Below, piece after piece: positions 26,932-37,371 of a stretch of 64,000 nucleotides of DNA (position 1 is its first letter; each line of letters opens with the position of its first letter). This stretch comes from Paracoccus denitrificans (GTDB lineage Bacteria > Pseudomonadota > Alphaproteobacteria > Rhodobacterales > Rhodobacteraceae), in NCBI GenBank assembly GCA_005768755.1, contig VAFL01000006.1:124001-188000 (forward strand), written 5' to 3'. Made by a program: the position numbers and the translations under genes. The notes under the pieces were generated by a model. It had not been told where the DNA came from. It did no database searches and worked only from the letters and a program-made list of their open reading frames with translations.

Positions 26932-27027
26932 CGCGGGACTCCTATGATCGCCCCGGCGCAAAATCAAGCGAGCAAATGAAGGGGCGGGCGGCAATGTGGC
27001 CACCGCGCCCCCATCTTTTCATGCCAT

Positions 27028-27543
27028 TCAGGCGGTGGCTTCGCGCACCGTCGACAAGGCGATGATCGAAACACCGTTCGAAATCAGCTCGACTGCCAGC
27101 AGGACGCCAAGGATCGACAGCGCAGATGCCGGGAAGTTGCCGAAGATCATTACGGCCAGAATGACCGAGATCGCGCCGCTGATCAGCACCAGCCAGAACG
27201 CCCCCGTCCCCCGAAGCGAGAAAGACAGGACAATCTTGAAGATGCCTTCCACCAGAAACAGCGCGGCAATCGTCAGGGTCAGCGCCAGCACCCCTTCCAG
27301 CGGCTTCGCAAGCAGGTTGATGCCCAGAAGGACCATCAGCACGCCAACCAGAAGCACCCAGATCCGTCCACCCCAGCTTACCTGCCGGAACACTGCGAAA
27401 ATCTGCAGGATACCGATGATCAGAAAGCCCCAACCGGCTACCTGCTCGGCAGTGAGGGTCGCTGCCAGCGGGTTGGCCAGGGCAAAAACGCCCGCCAGAA
27501 TCGACAGACAACCAACAATAATCCAAAGAATCTTACCTGCCAT
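27028..27543 (-). CDS. HdeD-family (DUF308) membrane protein
   Basis: 171 residues with six hydrophobic segments in three pairs, starting at the ATG at 27543 that follows GGAGTAAAGAG. The repeated GWGFLIIGILQI and LFLVEGIFKI stretches match the DUF308 repeat of HdeD, an acid-resistance membrane protein in E. coli. A role in acid stress is a family inference only. Confidence 0.8.
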   Translation of the reverse strand: MAGKILWIIVGCLSILAGVFALANPLAATLTAEQVAGWGFLIIGILQIFAVFRQVSWGGRIWVLLVGVLMVLLGINLLAKPLEGVLALTLTIAALFLVEGIFKIVLSFSLRGTGAFWLVLISGAISVILAVMIFGNFPASALSILGVLLAVELISNGVSIIALSTVREATA

Positions 27544-27725
27544 CTCTTTACTCCGAAATAATTGACCGGTGCGGCGATCTTTGCACGAATGCACGCGACG
27601 GACCCGCGCTAAAGCGTCTGGCCCGCAACTTCGGTGGGAATATGTAGCAATTTTATCAATGGTATGGCCACGCGATCACGCAAGCGTGGCTTTTCAAACC
27701 GCGGGCGCAGGCGCAGATTGTTTCG

Positions 27726-28193
27726 ATGATAAGATACGTGATTTGCCTTGTTCTGACGATGCTGGCGGCGCCGGCGCTTGCCACGGCCGACATCGTTCAG
27801 GGCCGCGGCTATATCGTTGTGAACCATGACCGGGGCGGCAATGTGGTCGAGATGGTCAAAACCCGCGCGCGTCTGGAGAATTCCGGTCAGAAGGTCTGGA
27901 TCCGGGGTTATTGCCGGTCTGCCTGCACCATCCTGACCACGATGCGCAACGCATGTCTGGGGCCGCGTGCGACCATCGGCTTTCACGCCCCGCGCATCCC
28001 GAATACCAATATCATCCCGCCCTATGTGCCAGAGATCATGGCCAGCTATTACCGTGGCGGCATCCTGAAACGCTGGAACGAAGAATGGCGCTACAGCATG
28101 GACATGGTAAAGATCAGCGCGCGCGATTACGTCAAGCTGGACCCACAGACCAAGATCTGTCCGCCTGGCTCCAAGGACCCGCTGGCGAAATAG
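27726..28193 (+). CDS. Exported protein with ClpP/crotonase-like serine motif
   Basis: 155 residues with an N-terminal signal peptide (MIRYVICLVLTMLAAPALA). The core has GGNVVEMVKTRARL, then VWIRGYCRSACTILTT, then ATIGFHAPR. This order (glycine-rich strand, serine in an xSAC motif, GFHAP) is the one seen in predicted periplasmic ClpP-fold proteins of the COG3904 kind. It ends with RYSMDMVKISARDYVKL, compatible with the C-terminal part of that fold. Whether it is an active protease is open. Convergent with the ABC permease, ten bases apart. Confidence 0.55.
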   Translation: MIRYVICLVLTMLAAPALATADIVQGRGYIVVNHDRGGNVVEMVKTRARLENSGQKVWIRGYCRSACTILTTMRNACLGPRATIGFHAPRIPNTNIIPPYVPEIMASYYRGGILKRWNEEWRYSMDMVKISARDYVKLDPQTKICPPGSKDPLAK

Positions 28194-28203
28194 GGCGGGC
28201 GGT

Positions 28204-28964
28204 TCACTCGCGCAGCCGCCAGCCCGTCAGGAATATCCAGCGGATCGTGAACATGCAGACCGCGATCGTCAACCCGACCGCAAACAGCGACAGGCCGACC
28301 GGCACATCGGCCAGACCGAAGAAGGACCAGCGAAAGCCCGAGATCAGGTAAAGCACCGGATTCAGCTTGGCGACGGCTTCCCAGAAGGGGGGCAACATCG
28401 AGGCCGAGTAGAAGGCGCCGCCCAGAAATACCAGCGGCGTCACCACCATCAGCGGCACAATCTGCAGCTGCTCGAAATTCTTCGCCCAAAGCCCGATGAT
28501 GAATCCAAGAAGCGAAAAGGCGAATGCGGTCAGAAACAGGAAGGCAACCATCCAGAAAGGATGGGCGATATGGACGCCAACGAAGAAGAAGCTGGTAATG
28601 AGGATCAGGAAGGCGATCAGAATGGCCTTTGACGCGGCCGCGCCGACAAAACCCGCCGTAACCTCGATCCAGCCGGCAGGGGCGACGAGATATTCATAGA
28701 TCGTGCCGGAAAATTTCGGAAAATAGATCCCGAACGAGCCGTTCGAAACGGATTGCTGCAGAACCGTCAGCATCATCAGGCCGGGAACGATGAATGCACC
28801 ATATTCGATGCCTTCGACCGACTGGATGCGTCCTCCAATCGCGGCACCGAAAACGACGAAATACAGGACCGTTGACAGCACAGGCGAGGCGATGGACTGC
28901 CAGATCGTGCGAAAGAACCGCTGCATTTCGTGCAGGTAGATTGCCTTGATTGCGCCGGTATTGA

Positions 28965-28968
<4 letters not shown>
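28204..28968 (-). CDS. yadH: ABC exporter permease, YadH-like
   Basis: ABC-2 type permease of 254 residues with six membrane segments. Start and end (INTGAIKAIYLHEMQRFFRT; FTIRWIFLTGWRLRE) and the central SNGSFGIYFPKFSGTIYE resemble E. coli YadH. It overlaps the upstream ATPase gene by four bases (ATGA). The cargo of this exporter class is unknown. Confidence 0.82.
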
Positions 28969-29906
<938 letters not shown>

Positions 29907-29935
29907 GCCGGTCTCCTTCGGATTTCGCGCGCAGG

Positions 29936-31135
29936 CTAGTGCGCGTGACCGGGCTTGTCCACGGGTGCGGGTCGGCGGCGAACCGTCAGCGCCAGGACGG
30001 CCGCCAGCACCACGCAGCCAACTGCGGCAATCGCAAAGGTCTGCTGATAGCCATAGCGCGTGACAAGCGGCTGGCTGGCGATGGGCGACAGGAACTGGCC
30101 CAGGAAAAAAGCCGCTGTCACAAAGCCCGACACCAGCCCGCGCCGATGGGCCGGCGTGGCGTTCAGCGCTGTGATGATGAAAGTCGGCACGGTCAGGCCA
30201 AGCCCGGCACCGATCAGGGCCGTGCCCAGCATCGACATGGCAAGCGAGTGCCCGGTCGCAAGCGCCGTAAAGCCTGACGCCAGCAGGGAATATCCTGAAA
30301 CCGGCGTTCCGATCCGACCCAGATAGGGCCGAACCCAGCCGGACACCACGGCCATGACGGCTGCTGACAGCATCATGACGCCCATCACCTCTCCGGCGTA
30401 ATGGGCATCAGTCAGGCCGATCTCGGCCAGAAAATAGGGCATCTGCGTGGGAATCGAATAGAATATGATGAAGGTCAGTGCCGCAGCGGTCGACATGATC
30501 GCAACGGTCACTGGCCAGCCTGGCTCTCCCGGATCGGCGGCAGCGGCACCGGGCGCACTGTAATCGACATGCGGTGGCTCTGGCAGCAGACGCCACAGAA
30601 CCGGAAACAGGATCAGTGAAAATCCGTAGATGGCGAAAGGCAGTTGCGGGTCGCGTTGGGCCAGAAAACCCGCGGTCATGACGAAGACCAGCCCGCCCAT
30701 GTTCACCGCTGCCATCTGGTAACCCATCAGCCGCCCGCGTTCCGGTCCGGTGAAGTAATCGCCGATCAGCGCAGCCTGGGCGGTCATGATCGCAGCAACG
30801 CCGACGCCCAGCACGACACGGCTGGCCAGAATCGCCTCCAGCGAATGCAGGTAAAGCCCGGCAGTTCCCGCCAGCGCATAGATTATCAACCCGGCGAACA
30901 ACGGTTTGCGGCGACCAAGCCGGTCTGTCAGCGCGCCGGCAAAGGGCGCAATCACCGCCACGGCCAGCGATGGCGCGGTTATCAGCATGCGGGTCAGCAA
31001 CTCGGCCCGCGGATTATCCGAAAACAGGGCCTGAAGGCCCGGCAAGGCAGGCGTAATGGTCGCATTCGACATGATCGTCAGCATAGCGGCGAGCATCACG
31101 CCCCAAGCGCGGGGATCAAGCAGGATCCGGTCCAT
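29936..31135 (-). CDS. MFS transporter
   Basis: 399 residues with twelve membrane helices. The loop 2-3 motif GALTDRLGRRKPLF (residues about 66-79) is the standard major-facilitator signature, and VVLGVGVAAIMTAQ follows in helix 4. The family is that of drug or metabolite exporters (DHA1-like); the substrate is not predictable. It lies 29 bases upstream of the yadG-like gene on the same strand and may be co-transcribed with it. Confidence 0.87.
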   Translation of the reverse strand: MDRILLDPRAWGVMLAAMLTIMSNATITPALPGLQALFSDNPRAELLTRMLITAPSLAVAVIAPFAGALTDRLGRRKPLFAGLIIYALAGTAGLYLHSLEAILASRVVLGVGVAAIMTAQAALIGDYFTGPERGRLMGYQMAAVNMGGLVFVMTAGFLAQRDPQLPFAIYGFSLILFPVLWRLLPEPPHVDYSAPGAAAADPGEPGWPVTVAIMSTAAALTFIIFYSIPTQMPYFLAEIGLTDAHYAGEVMGVMMLSAAVMAVVSGWVRPYLGRIGTPVSGYSLLASGFTALATGHSLAMSMLGTALIGAGLGLTVPTFIITALNATPAHRRGLVSGFVTAAFFLGQFLSPIASQPLVTRYGYQQTFAIAAVGCVVLAAVLALTVRRRPAPVDKPGHAH

Positions 31136-31313
31136 GTCTGTAACCTTTAAGCTTGTCGGGTTGCGTCAAGCGTAGGGGCCAAGGTGACGAACCATCGGCG
31201 CTGGCGTTTCCCGAAAACGGATTGGACCGCAATCGCGGCGGCAAGGCAACCTATTTGGTCCAATCGGCCGGGATCGTCAAGAACCACCGCCTGACGGCAT
31301 ATGCCAGCCTGCG
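31136..31313. other. Gap with an inverted repeat, no gene seen
   Basis: Between two genes of the minus strand. GATTGGACC (31220-31228) and GGTCCAATC (31257-31265) are perfect inverted copies 28 bases apart. No T-run follows. A promoter for the MFS gene is expected here but I cannot name the elements. Confidence 0.35.
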
Positions 31314-32525
31314 TCAGTCCCGGCGACGGATCTGCCTCAGCCTCATGCCCAAATGCAGCCGGGCGCGTGGCCAAAGTGCAGCACGTACACCCGCATCCGC
31401 CCTCAGCAGCGCATGCATGAGCGGCCGGAGCGCGTCGTCCCATCGCGCAATTTCGCTGTCTTCGGACGGGCGCCTGGGCGGCTGCGGTGGCGTAATGCCC
31501 GCTGCGCGGGATGCACGGGACACCCCCTCGACCAGAGAAGCAAAAAGCATCGCCAGCTCTGCGCGGTCATCCAGCGGCGAAAGACCCTGATCCGTTTCCT
31601 GCTGACATCCGGTCGCCACATCCCATCCTGCATCGGCAAAGATATCTGCCTGCTCGGCTTCAGTGGCGATCCGCTGCAGCGCCGCGCGGTTGGCCGTCAC
31701 GGTGGGAAGCAGCTGTTCGACATGCCTGCGCTGCAAGGCCCATGGCCTGCGGGTCTTCATCGGCGGGCACCAACGCTGAAAAATGAACTCGGCCTCTGCG
31801 TCGTGGGCGGACGGTCGGAATTGCCGGTTGCGCAGCAGAAACCCAAGCAGCGCCGGCGGGGAATATCTGTTGCTGCTTGATGCGCCGGGCAGGTTCAGTG
31901 CAAATAGGTCGGCGAACTTCTGCACCACGTTCGGCCGGGCAGACGCAAGGCGCAGCCGCAGATTGGGAATTTCTGCCCATTTCTGCAGGTGAAGACCGAA
32001 ATCATATGGCTGATTGGTACGCTGAAGCCAGCGGTCGATATCCGGCTCATTCCAGATGCCCCATTGCCAGAACGAGGCGTTGAACCATTCGACTGGCGGG
32101 CGCAGGAAGGCAACCACCTCGACGTTGGGATTGCCCCATCTCGCAAGGTGCGTCGCGAACAAATCGGGCCGCCTGACCCATCCCTCGCTGGAAAGGATCG
32201 GAACGACGCCGTCCCTTTCGCCTTGATGCATCACCTTGCGCAGCTTGTCGAAGACAGGTGAGTCGATCTCTGCGGGAAGCGTGTTCGGTGACGTCGCATA
32301 GCCGAATGCCGAGCGGCGCGTCGCAAGCGTCAGATCGCGTCCGTCAATGATGCCGAGCCGTCCACCGGACTGCCGCAGCACCGTATAGCGCAGCCGCTGC
32401 CCCGATGCGGTGACCAGATCGGGGCTTTGGCCCAATGCGGTCTGCAAGGCAGAGCTTCCGGCCTTCGGCAAGCCGACATGCAGGATCAGGCTGCAATTGC
32501 CGCCTTTCGCGCCACCCCTTTTCAT
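31314..32525 (-). CDS. Sulfotransferase-like P-loop protein
   Basis: 403 residues. LHVGLPKAGSSALQTAL near residue 16 is the phosphosulfate-binding loop of PAPS-dependent sulfotransferases; ILSSEGWVRR and RPPVEWFNASFWQW match the middle of the domain, including the arginine of the 3'-phosphate site. The C-terminal 150 residues are less conserved and arginine-rich. This is the family found in bacterial capsule and exopolysaccharide loci, but no glycosyltransferase is adjacent. The acceptor is unknown. Confidence 0.68.
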   Translation of the reverse strand: MKRGGAKGGNCSLILHVGLPKAGSSALQTALGQSPDLVTASGQRLRYTVLRQSGGRLGIIDGRDLTLATRRSAFGYATSPNTLPAEIDSPVFDKLRKVMHQGERDGVVPILSSEGWVRRPDLFATHLARWGNPNVEVVAFLRPPVEWFNASFWQWGIWNEPDIDRWLQRTNQPYDFGLHLQKWAEIPNLRLRLASARPNVVQKFADLFALNLPGASSSNRYSPPALLGFLLRNRQFRPSAHDAEAEFIFQRWCPPMKTRRPWALQRRHVEQLLPTVTANRAALQRIATEAEQADIFADAGWDVATGCQQETDQGLSPLDDRAELAMLFASLVEGVSRASRAAGITPPQPPRRPSEDSEIARWDDALRPLMHALLRADAGVRAALWPRARLHLGMRLRQIRRRD

Positions 32526-32566
32526 CGGCCGTCCGACAAACTGATATCAGGCGCTTTTTGGCAGGG

Positions 32567-33835
32567 TCACGCCCGCGCGGCCTTGACGCTGTCTTCCAGA
32601 ATATCCAGCGCCTCACTGAAAACCTCGTCCTGGATGGTCAGCGGCGCAAGGAAGCGGATCACGTTGCCATAAACCCCGCAGGTCAACAGGATAAGGTTGC
32701 GCTTCAGCGCCTCCTCACGCACGCGGTTGGCCATATCCGGGTTGGGCTTGTCGCTGCCGGCGATGTTGAACTCGACCGCGTTCATGAAGCCGGGGCCACG
32801 AATGTCCACGATCTCAGGCACAGCGTCGCGCAACCCGGCCAGGCGCTGCTTCAGCCGCTGGCCCAGCCGTTCGGCACGGTCGCAAAGCTGTTCCTCCTCG
32901 ATCACGTCCAGCACGGCATGGGCGGCGGCGACGCCAAGCGGGTTGCCGGCATAGGTGCCGCCAAGGCCGCCGGGGCCGGGGCTGTCCATCACCTCGGCCC
33001 GGCCGGTGACGGCGGAAATCGGCAGACCGCCGCCCAACCCCTTGGCCATGGTGGTGATGTCGGCGGCGACGCCTGCATGCTCCATCGCGAACAGCTTGCC
33101 GGTGCGGGCAAATCCGGTCTGGACCTCGTCAGCGATCAGCAAGATCGAATGGGCATCGCAGACCTCGCGCAGTTTCTGCAGGAAGCTGGCCGGGGTTTCG
33201 TAGAAACCGCCCTCGCCCTGCACGGGTTCGATAATGATCGCAGCGACGCGTCCCGGCTCAAGATCGGCCTTGAACAGCCGGTCGAGCGCGGCCAGCGCGT
33301 CATCCTCGGTCACGCCATGCAGCGGGTTCGGGAAGGGCAGGTGCCAGACATCGTTCATCATCGGGCCAAAGCCCGCCTTATAGGGCTGAACCTTGCCGGT
33401 CAGCGCCATGCCCATGAAGGTGCGCCCGTGAAAGCCGCCTGCAAAGGACACAACGGCCGGACGGCCGGTATAGTGGCGCGCGATCTTGACCGCGTTTTCG
33501 ACCGCTTCGGCGCCGGTTGTCGCGAAAATCGTCTTCTTCGGGCCGTCTCCGGGCACGAGGTCGTTCAGCCGTTCGGCCAGTTCGACGTAGTTTTCGTATG
33601 GCACGACCTGATGGCAGGTGTGGGTGAACCGATCGAGTTGCGCTTTCACGGCTTCCATGACCTTCGGATGCCGGTGGCCGGTATTGACCACGGCGATCCC
33701 GGCGGCAAAGTCGATATAGCGATTACCGTCCTTGTCCCAGATCTCGGCATTCTCGGCCCGGTCGGCGTAGATCTGGGTGGTCATGCCCACCCCACGGGAA
33801 ATTGCGGCATTCTTGCGATCGGTCAGCGTGGACAT
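32567..33835 (-). CDS. gabT: 4-aminobutyrate aminotransferase
   Basis: PLP-dependent class III aminotransferase of 422 residues that converts GABA and 2-oxoglutarate to succinate semialdehyde and glutamate. FATTGAEAVENAVKIAR, SFAGGFHGRT, IADEVQTGFARTG and the PLP lysine in TTMAKGLGGGLPIS are all present. The protein is close to GabT throughout; 5-aminovalerate is a possible alternative substrate. No gabD lies next to it. Divergent from the rhomboid gene. Confidence 0.9.
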   Translation of the reverse strand: MSTLTDRKNAAISRGVGMTTQIYADRAENAEIWDKDGNRYIDFAAGIAVVNTGHRHPKVMEAVKAQLDRFTHTCHQVVPYENYVELAERLNDLVPGDGPKKTIFATTGAEAVENAVKIARHYTGRPAVVSFAGGFHGRTFMGMALTGKVQPYKAGFGPMMNDVWHLPFPNPLHGVTEDDALAALDRLFKADLEPGRVAAIIIEPVQGEGGFYETPASFLQKLREVCDAHSILLIADEVQTGFARTGKLFAMEHAGVAADITTMAKGLGGGLPISAVTGRAEVMDSPGPGGLGGTYAGNPLGVAAAHAVLDVIEEEQLCDRAERLGQRLKQRLAGLRDAVPEIVDIRGPGFMNAVEFNIAGSDKPNPDMANRVREEALKRNLILLTCGVYGNVIRFLAPLTIQDEVFSEALDILEDSVKAARA

Positions 33836-33952
33836 GTCATAACCTCGATTCTGTCGCGCGATCCTAGCCTTGCCCGATCAGCACGGACAAGTCCCCCGCT
33901 TGCTTTGCCGCCGCCTCTCGGGCATCGTCGCGCGACAAACAGCAGGACCAGA

Positions 33953-34675
33953 ATGTTCCCGATCCGCGATCACAACCCGTCCGAGCGGACGCCCTATGTC
34001 ACCATCGGCCTGATCTTCATCAATGTGGTGATGTTTCTGCTGACCATGCCCTGGGCGTTCAACATGGGCGCGCTGTGGGACCAGTTGGCGCTGTATCCCG
34101 TCGCTGTGGTGAACGGGCAGAATATGTGGGGGCTGGTGACGCATATGTTCCTGCATGCCGGTCTGCTGCATATCGCCGGAAACATGCTGTTTCTGTGGAT
34201 ATTCGGTGACAATCTGGAAGATCAGATGGGCCATCTTGGCTTCCTGATCTTCTATCTGGCTTGCGGGCTGGCGGCGGCGGGGGCGCAGATTGCGGCCAAT
34301 CCCCAGGATGGCATTCCGATGGTCGGCGCATCAGGCGCGATTGCCGGGGTAATGGGCGGCTATCTTCTGCTGTTCCCCAAGGCGCGCGTCGACGTATTGG
34401 CGATCATTATCATCATCATCAAGATCTTCACCATTCCCGCCTGGGTCATGTTGGGCGTGTGGTTCATCCTGCAGATTTTCGGCGGCTTCTCACTGATGGG
34501 TGGGGACAGCGTCGCCTATTGGGCGCATGCTGGCGGCTTCGTCGCGGGCGTCATTCTGGCGCTGCCGATCTTTCTGCGGCGCGGGGGGGCGGCTTTCTGG
34601 AACCGCACCCAAGGTCATCCACCCCATCCGCCTGTGGACTATCCTCGCTCACGAATTCCCCACGTCCGGCGATAG
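33953..34675 (+). CDS. Rhomboid-family intramembrane serine protease
   Basis: 240 residues, six or seven membrane helices. The catalytic serine is Ser127 in VGASGAIAGVMGG and the histidine is His192 in WAHAGGFVAG; HAGLLHIAGNMLFLWIFG is the conserved helix-2 region. The ATG at 33953 is chosen because the longer frame upstream is the antisense of gabT. Its last 27 bases overlap the end of the convergent metzincin gene. Confidence 0.88.
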   Translation: MFPIRDHNPSERTPYVTIGLIFINVVMFLLTMPWAFNMGALWDQLALYPVAVVNGQNMWGLVTHMFLHAGLLHIAGNMLFLWIFGDNLEDQMGHLGFLIFYLACGLAAAGAQIAANPQDGIPMVGASGAIAGVMGGYLLLFPKARVDVLAIIIIIIKIFTIPAWVMLGVWFILQIFGGFSLMGGDSVAYWAHAGGFVAGVILALPIFLRRGGAAFWNRTQGHPPHPPVDYPRSRIPHVRR

Positions 34676-35941
34676 GCCCGCATGGGTTTTCACCCGCTCG
34701 TAGGCTTTCCATTGACTGTAAAGAAGATCAACATTGAACGGGCTGTTATAGCCCATCGCGTTGGTCGGGTCGTCCGGATGCCACGCAGCGCCGTTCTTGT
34801 CGCTTAGCCGAAGGTGGTCGGGCAGCTGGTCCTTGTTCGTCTTGTTGGGTTCGTTGACGTGCTTCAGTCCAAGCATATGGCCGAATTCATGCACGAGGAC
34901 CGAATAATAGCTTTCGCCGGTCGCGAACATGAAGCCGTCCCGCGATGGCGTCTCCAGCGCGGCACCGATTGTTTCCAGACTGTGAACGTCAGGTTGGCGC
35001 AGATACCAGATCCGGTAATGGAATTTGCCAGGAAGATGCGCGTTCGCCAATCCGGCCACCCCGTTCAGCGAACGATAGACCGCATCTGTCACAGCTTTGT
35101 CAAACCCGACCCGCGGATCCATCGAACCAGACGACATGAAGACAGGCTCGGGTCCATCGAAAACGAAATTGCGCGCGGCATTGCGCTGCGCTTCAGGCAA
35201 CTGATCGAAGTCCACGATCCCGACATCGGTGACGCTGCAGCTGATAAGCGCCTGCATGAAGGTATTATTCAGCGCCGTTTCCAGATTTTCCACTGTAAAG
35301 GGCGGGTTGGGCGGCAACGGCGGCAATAGCAGCGGGGGAAGCTTCGTCGAAAGATATTCATTACGCCCCTGCATGATCTGGTGCCGTGTATGCTTTGCGC
35401 TGGTGACCTGGATGACCCCGACGCTTACATCCAGAAAGACCATCTTCTGGCACCAGATATGAAAATAGCCGCGCAGCTTTCCATTGCACATCACCTTCAG
35501 GCTGGCCTCGCCCGGCTGTACGCCCTTGATCTTGATGGCAAGGCCAGAGGCTGTGGGCGTCGGCGCCACCACCTCTGCTACGGTGGCGGGCTCGATCTCG
35601 TAGGTGCAGTTGCCGATGCAGGCGGCGGCACCCTTGAAATTGATGGTCAGTTCGGTTTCTTCACCGACGGGGACTGATACCCAGACCGCGCCGTCGCGCG
35701 TTTCCTTATTGCTCGGCAGTGAAATCTGCGGGCCGGAATTCCAGTATTCCTGACCCGGCTGCGCGACCTTGTTGCTGAGATTGTCGAAACCGAAATAGCT
35801 GGCCGGGCCATTGCGCGACACATCGAACCAGGCCGCTTCGGGGCAGCAATCCACCGCCGCAGTTACGGGCCCGCTGGGTGCATTTGCCGCGACCTGCGTG
35901 GCGGCGGGCGGAACGGGGCTGGAGGAATCAAACATGTTCAA
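34649..35941 (-). CDS. Metzincin metalloprotease, probable secreted effector
   Basis: 430 residues, not recognised as any named protease. The zinc site HEFGHMLGLKH is at residues 351-361, a full HExxHxxGxxH, and the methionine turn follows as TNAMGYN (Met396), so this is a metzincin. The N-terminal third is beta-rich and may be Ig-like (about 50-180, several cysteines), followed by a proline-rich linker (PPLLLPPLPPNPP, about 205-217). There is no signal peptide. The gene follows a DUF4123 gene by 15 bases; DUF4123 proteins are chaperones of type VI secretion effectors, which suggests that this protease is such an effector. Confidence 0.75.
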   Translation of the reverse strand: MNMFDSSSPVPPAATQVAANAPSGPVTAAVDCCPEAAWFDVSRNGPASYFGFDNLSNKVAQPGQEYWNSGPQISLPSNKETRDGAVWVSVPVGEETELTINFKGAAACIGNCTYEIEPATVAEVVAPTPTASGLAIKIKGVQPGEASLKVMCNGKLRGYFHIWCQKMVFLDVSVGVIQVTSAKHTRHQIMQGRNEYLSTKLPPLLLPPLPPNPPFTVENLETALNNTFMQALISCSVTDVGIVDFDQLPEAQRNAARNFVFDGPEPVFMSSGSMDPRVGFDKAVTDAVYRSLNGVAGLANAHLPGKFHYRIWYLRQPDVHSLETIGAALETPSRDGFMFATGESYYSVLVHEFGHMLGLKHVNEPNKTNKDQLPDHLRLSDKNGAAWHPDDPTNAMGYNSPFNVDLLYSQWKAYERVKTHAGLSPDVGNS

Positions 35942-35956
35942 ACCACTTTCAGAAAT

Positions 35957-37297
35957 TCAACCGACAACCTCGCGCCACGCAGCCTGAATTGCCTTTTCCG
36001 GCGGCAGCATGGCCCACGGCCACAACACATCTTCAAAGAACCGCGGACCAAGCAGCAGAGTCAATGCCACGGCCTTGCCCTCAATCCGTTGGTGGCTCAG
36101 CTGTTCGCTGCGCAGACGCTCACGGGTGGAGGCAATGGCCCCTGCGATCTGCCCGGCTGTGCGCGGCATGAACCGAGAGGTCATCTGCCGAAAGGTTTCG
36201 GGCGTGATGGCCTGATCTTCGGGCAAGGACGCCAGCCAGTCGCGCAGCGCGCCCCACTGTTCGGCAAGCTCTGCCTGCGGGGTCTGCCGCTGCAACACGG
36301 CGTAATCGGCTGCCAGGGCCTCGGCCTTGGGTGAGGGTGCCTCTGCCATCAACGCGCGCAAGCCGGGCACGCTGTCATCGTCCCAGAACCACCCGCCCGA
36401 CGTCATCATCATTTGCGCCAGAAAAGCGAAATCCTGCTTCATTGTCAGGCCCGCACGGCGACCGGTGGCGACGACATGGCGCGCAATCGCCCGCTGTGCG
36501 GGCGCGCTTCGCCCGTTCAGCCGTTGTGGATACGCGCCCGCCAGCCAGGGCAGCAACTGCCGGGCAAAGGCGCTGAACGCGATTTCCTGCAGGATCGCCT
36601 GATCCTCGGCATCGAAGCTGAACGCACGGCGTGGGAACTGGCGCTGAAAATCGGGCGAAAGCGCCAGATGAACGGCATCTTCAGCGCCAAGGGGCGCAAT
36701 GAATTCTACCGTCTTGCCGTTCGCCAGCCCGAAAATCTGTTCCAGCCGGATCGCATCATGGCGCCGCGCCGTCCCATAAAGCGCGATCACCAGCGGATCC
36801 CAGAAGCGGAAAAATACCATCCGGCCACGCTCGTCGCGCACCTTTGTGAAACGGCGAAAATGCGTCAGAAGTTCATGGATCGTGGCCGATGAGCGCAGCA
36901 GGACAAGGCTATCTTGTCCCCAAAGATGCCAGTCCAGCGGCGACTGTCGAAACAGATTGCGCGTGAACTTCCCCTCTGGCCGCAAACGGACCAGCCAGGG
37001 TGCAGCGGGGGCAGGACCGTCTGGACCGTCCAGAAACAGGCAAGCGTGATCCAGCTGCGCGGTCTCCAGCGTCTCGGCAAGACCGCTGACGCGCGCGCCG
37101 TCTATCAGGGCATAGCAGTGAACATTATCCGGTGCGCCAAACAATGGCTCGGCAAGTGCGCGCGGAACGTCCGCGCCATCAAGGCAAGGCTCGATCCCCG
37201 TGATCTGGCGCGAAATCAGGTGCGGGGCCGCGCCGGGGATCATGGGCGGAAGAAAATAATCAGACTGCCAAATCTCGTCAGACCGATAGCTGTTCAC
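35957..37297 (-). CDS. DUF4123 protein, probable effector chaperone
   Basis: 446 residues. Residues about 60-185 match DUF4123 in pattern: CYALIDGARVSGL, then ACLFLDGP, then PWLVRLRP, WHLWGQDSLVLLRSSA, HFRRFTKVRDERGR and FFRFWDPLV. This domain defines the adaptor/chaperone proteins (TAP/TEC) that load cargo onto VgrG in type VI secretion. The C-terminal half (about 230-446) is helical and not recognised. It is the first gene of a two-gene unit with the metzincin; 74 bases separate it from ubiG, which is on the same strand. Confidence 0.75.
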   Translation of the reverse strand: MNSYRSDEIWQSDYFLPPMIPGAAPHLISRQITGIEPCLDGADVPRALAEPLFGAPDNVHCYALIDGARVSGLAETLETAQLDHACLFLDGPDGPAPAAPWLVRLRPEGKFTRNLFRQSPLDWHLWGQDSLVLLRSSATIHELLTHFRRFTKVRDERGRMVFFRFWDPLVIALYGTARRHDAIRLEQIFGLANGKTVEFIAPLGAEDAVHLALSPDFQRQFPRRAFSFDAEDQAILQEIAFSAFARQLLPWLAGAYPQRLNGRSAPAQRAIARHVVATGRRAGLTMKQDFAFLAQMMMTSGGWFWDDDSVPGLRALMAEAPSPKAEALAADYAVLQRQTPQAELAEQWGALRDWLASLPEDQAITPETFRQMTSRFMPRTAGQIAGAIASTRERLRSEQLSHQRIEGKAVALTLLLGPRFFEDVLWPWAMLPPEKAIQAAWREVVG

Positions 37298-37371
37298 AAC
37301 CCGTCACTTTGAAAAAAACTGTCAGAATGATTAACATTCATTCCGGATTCGCAAAAGCGGCTTTGTTCGGC

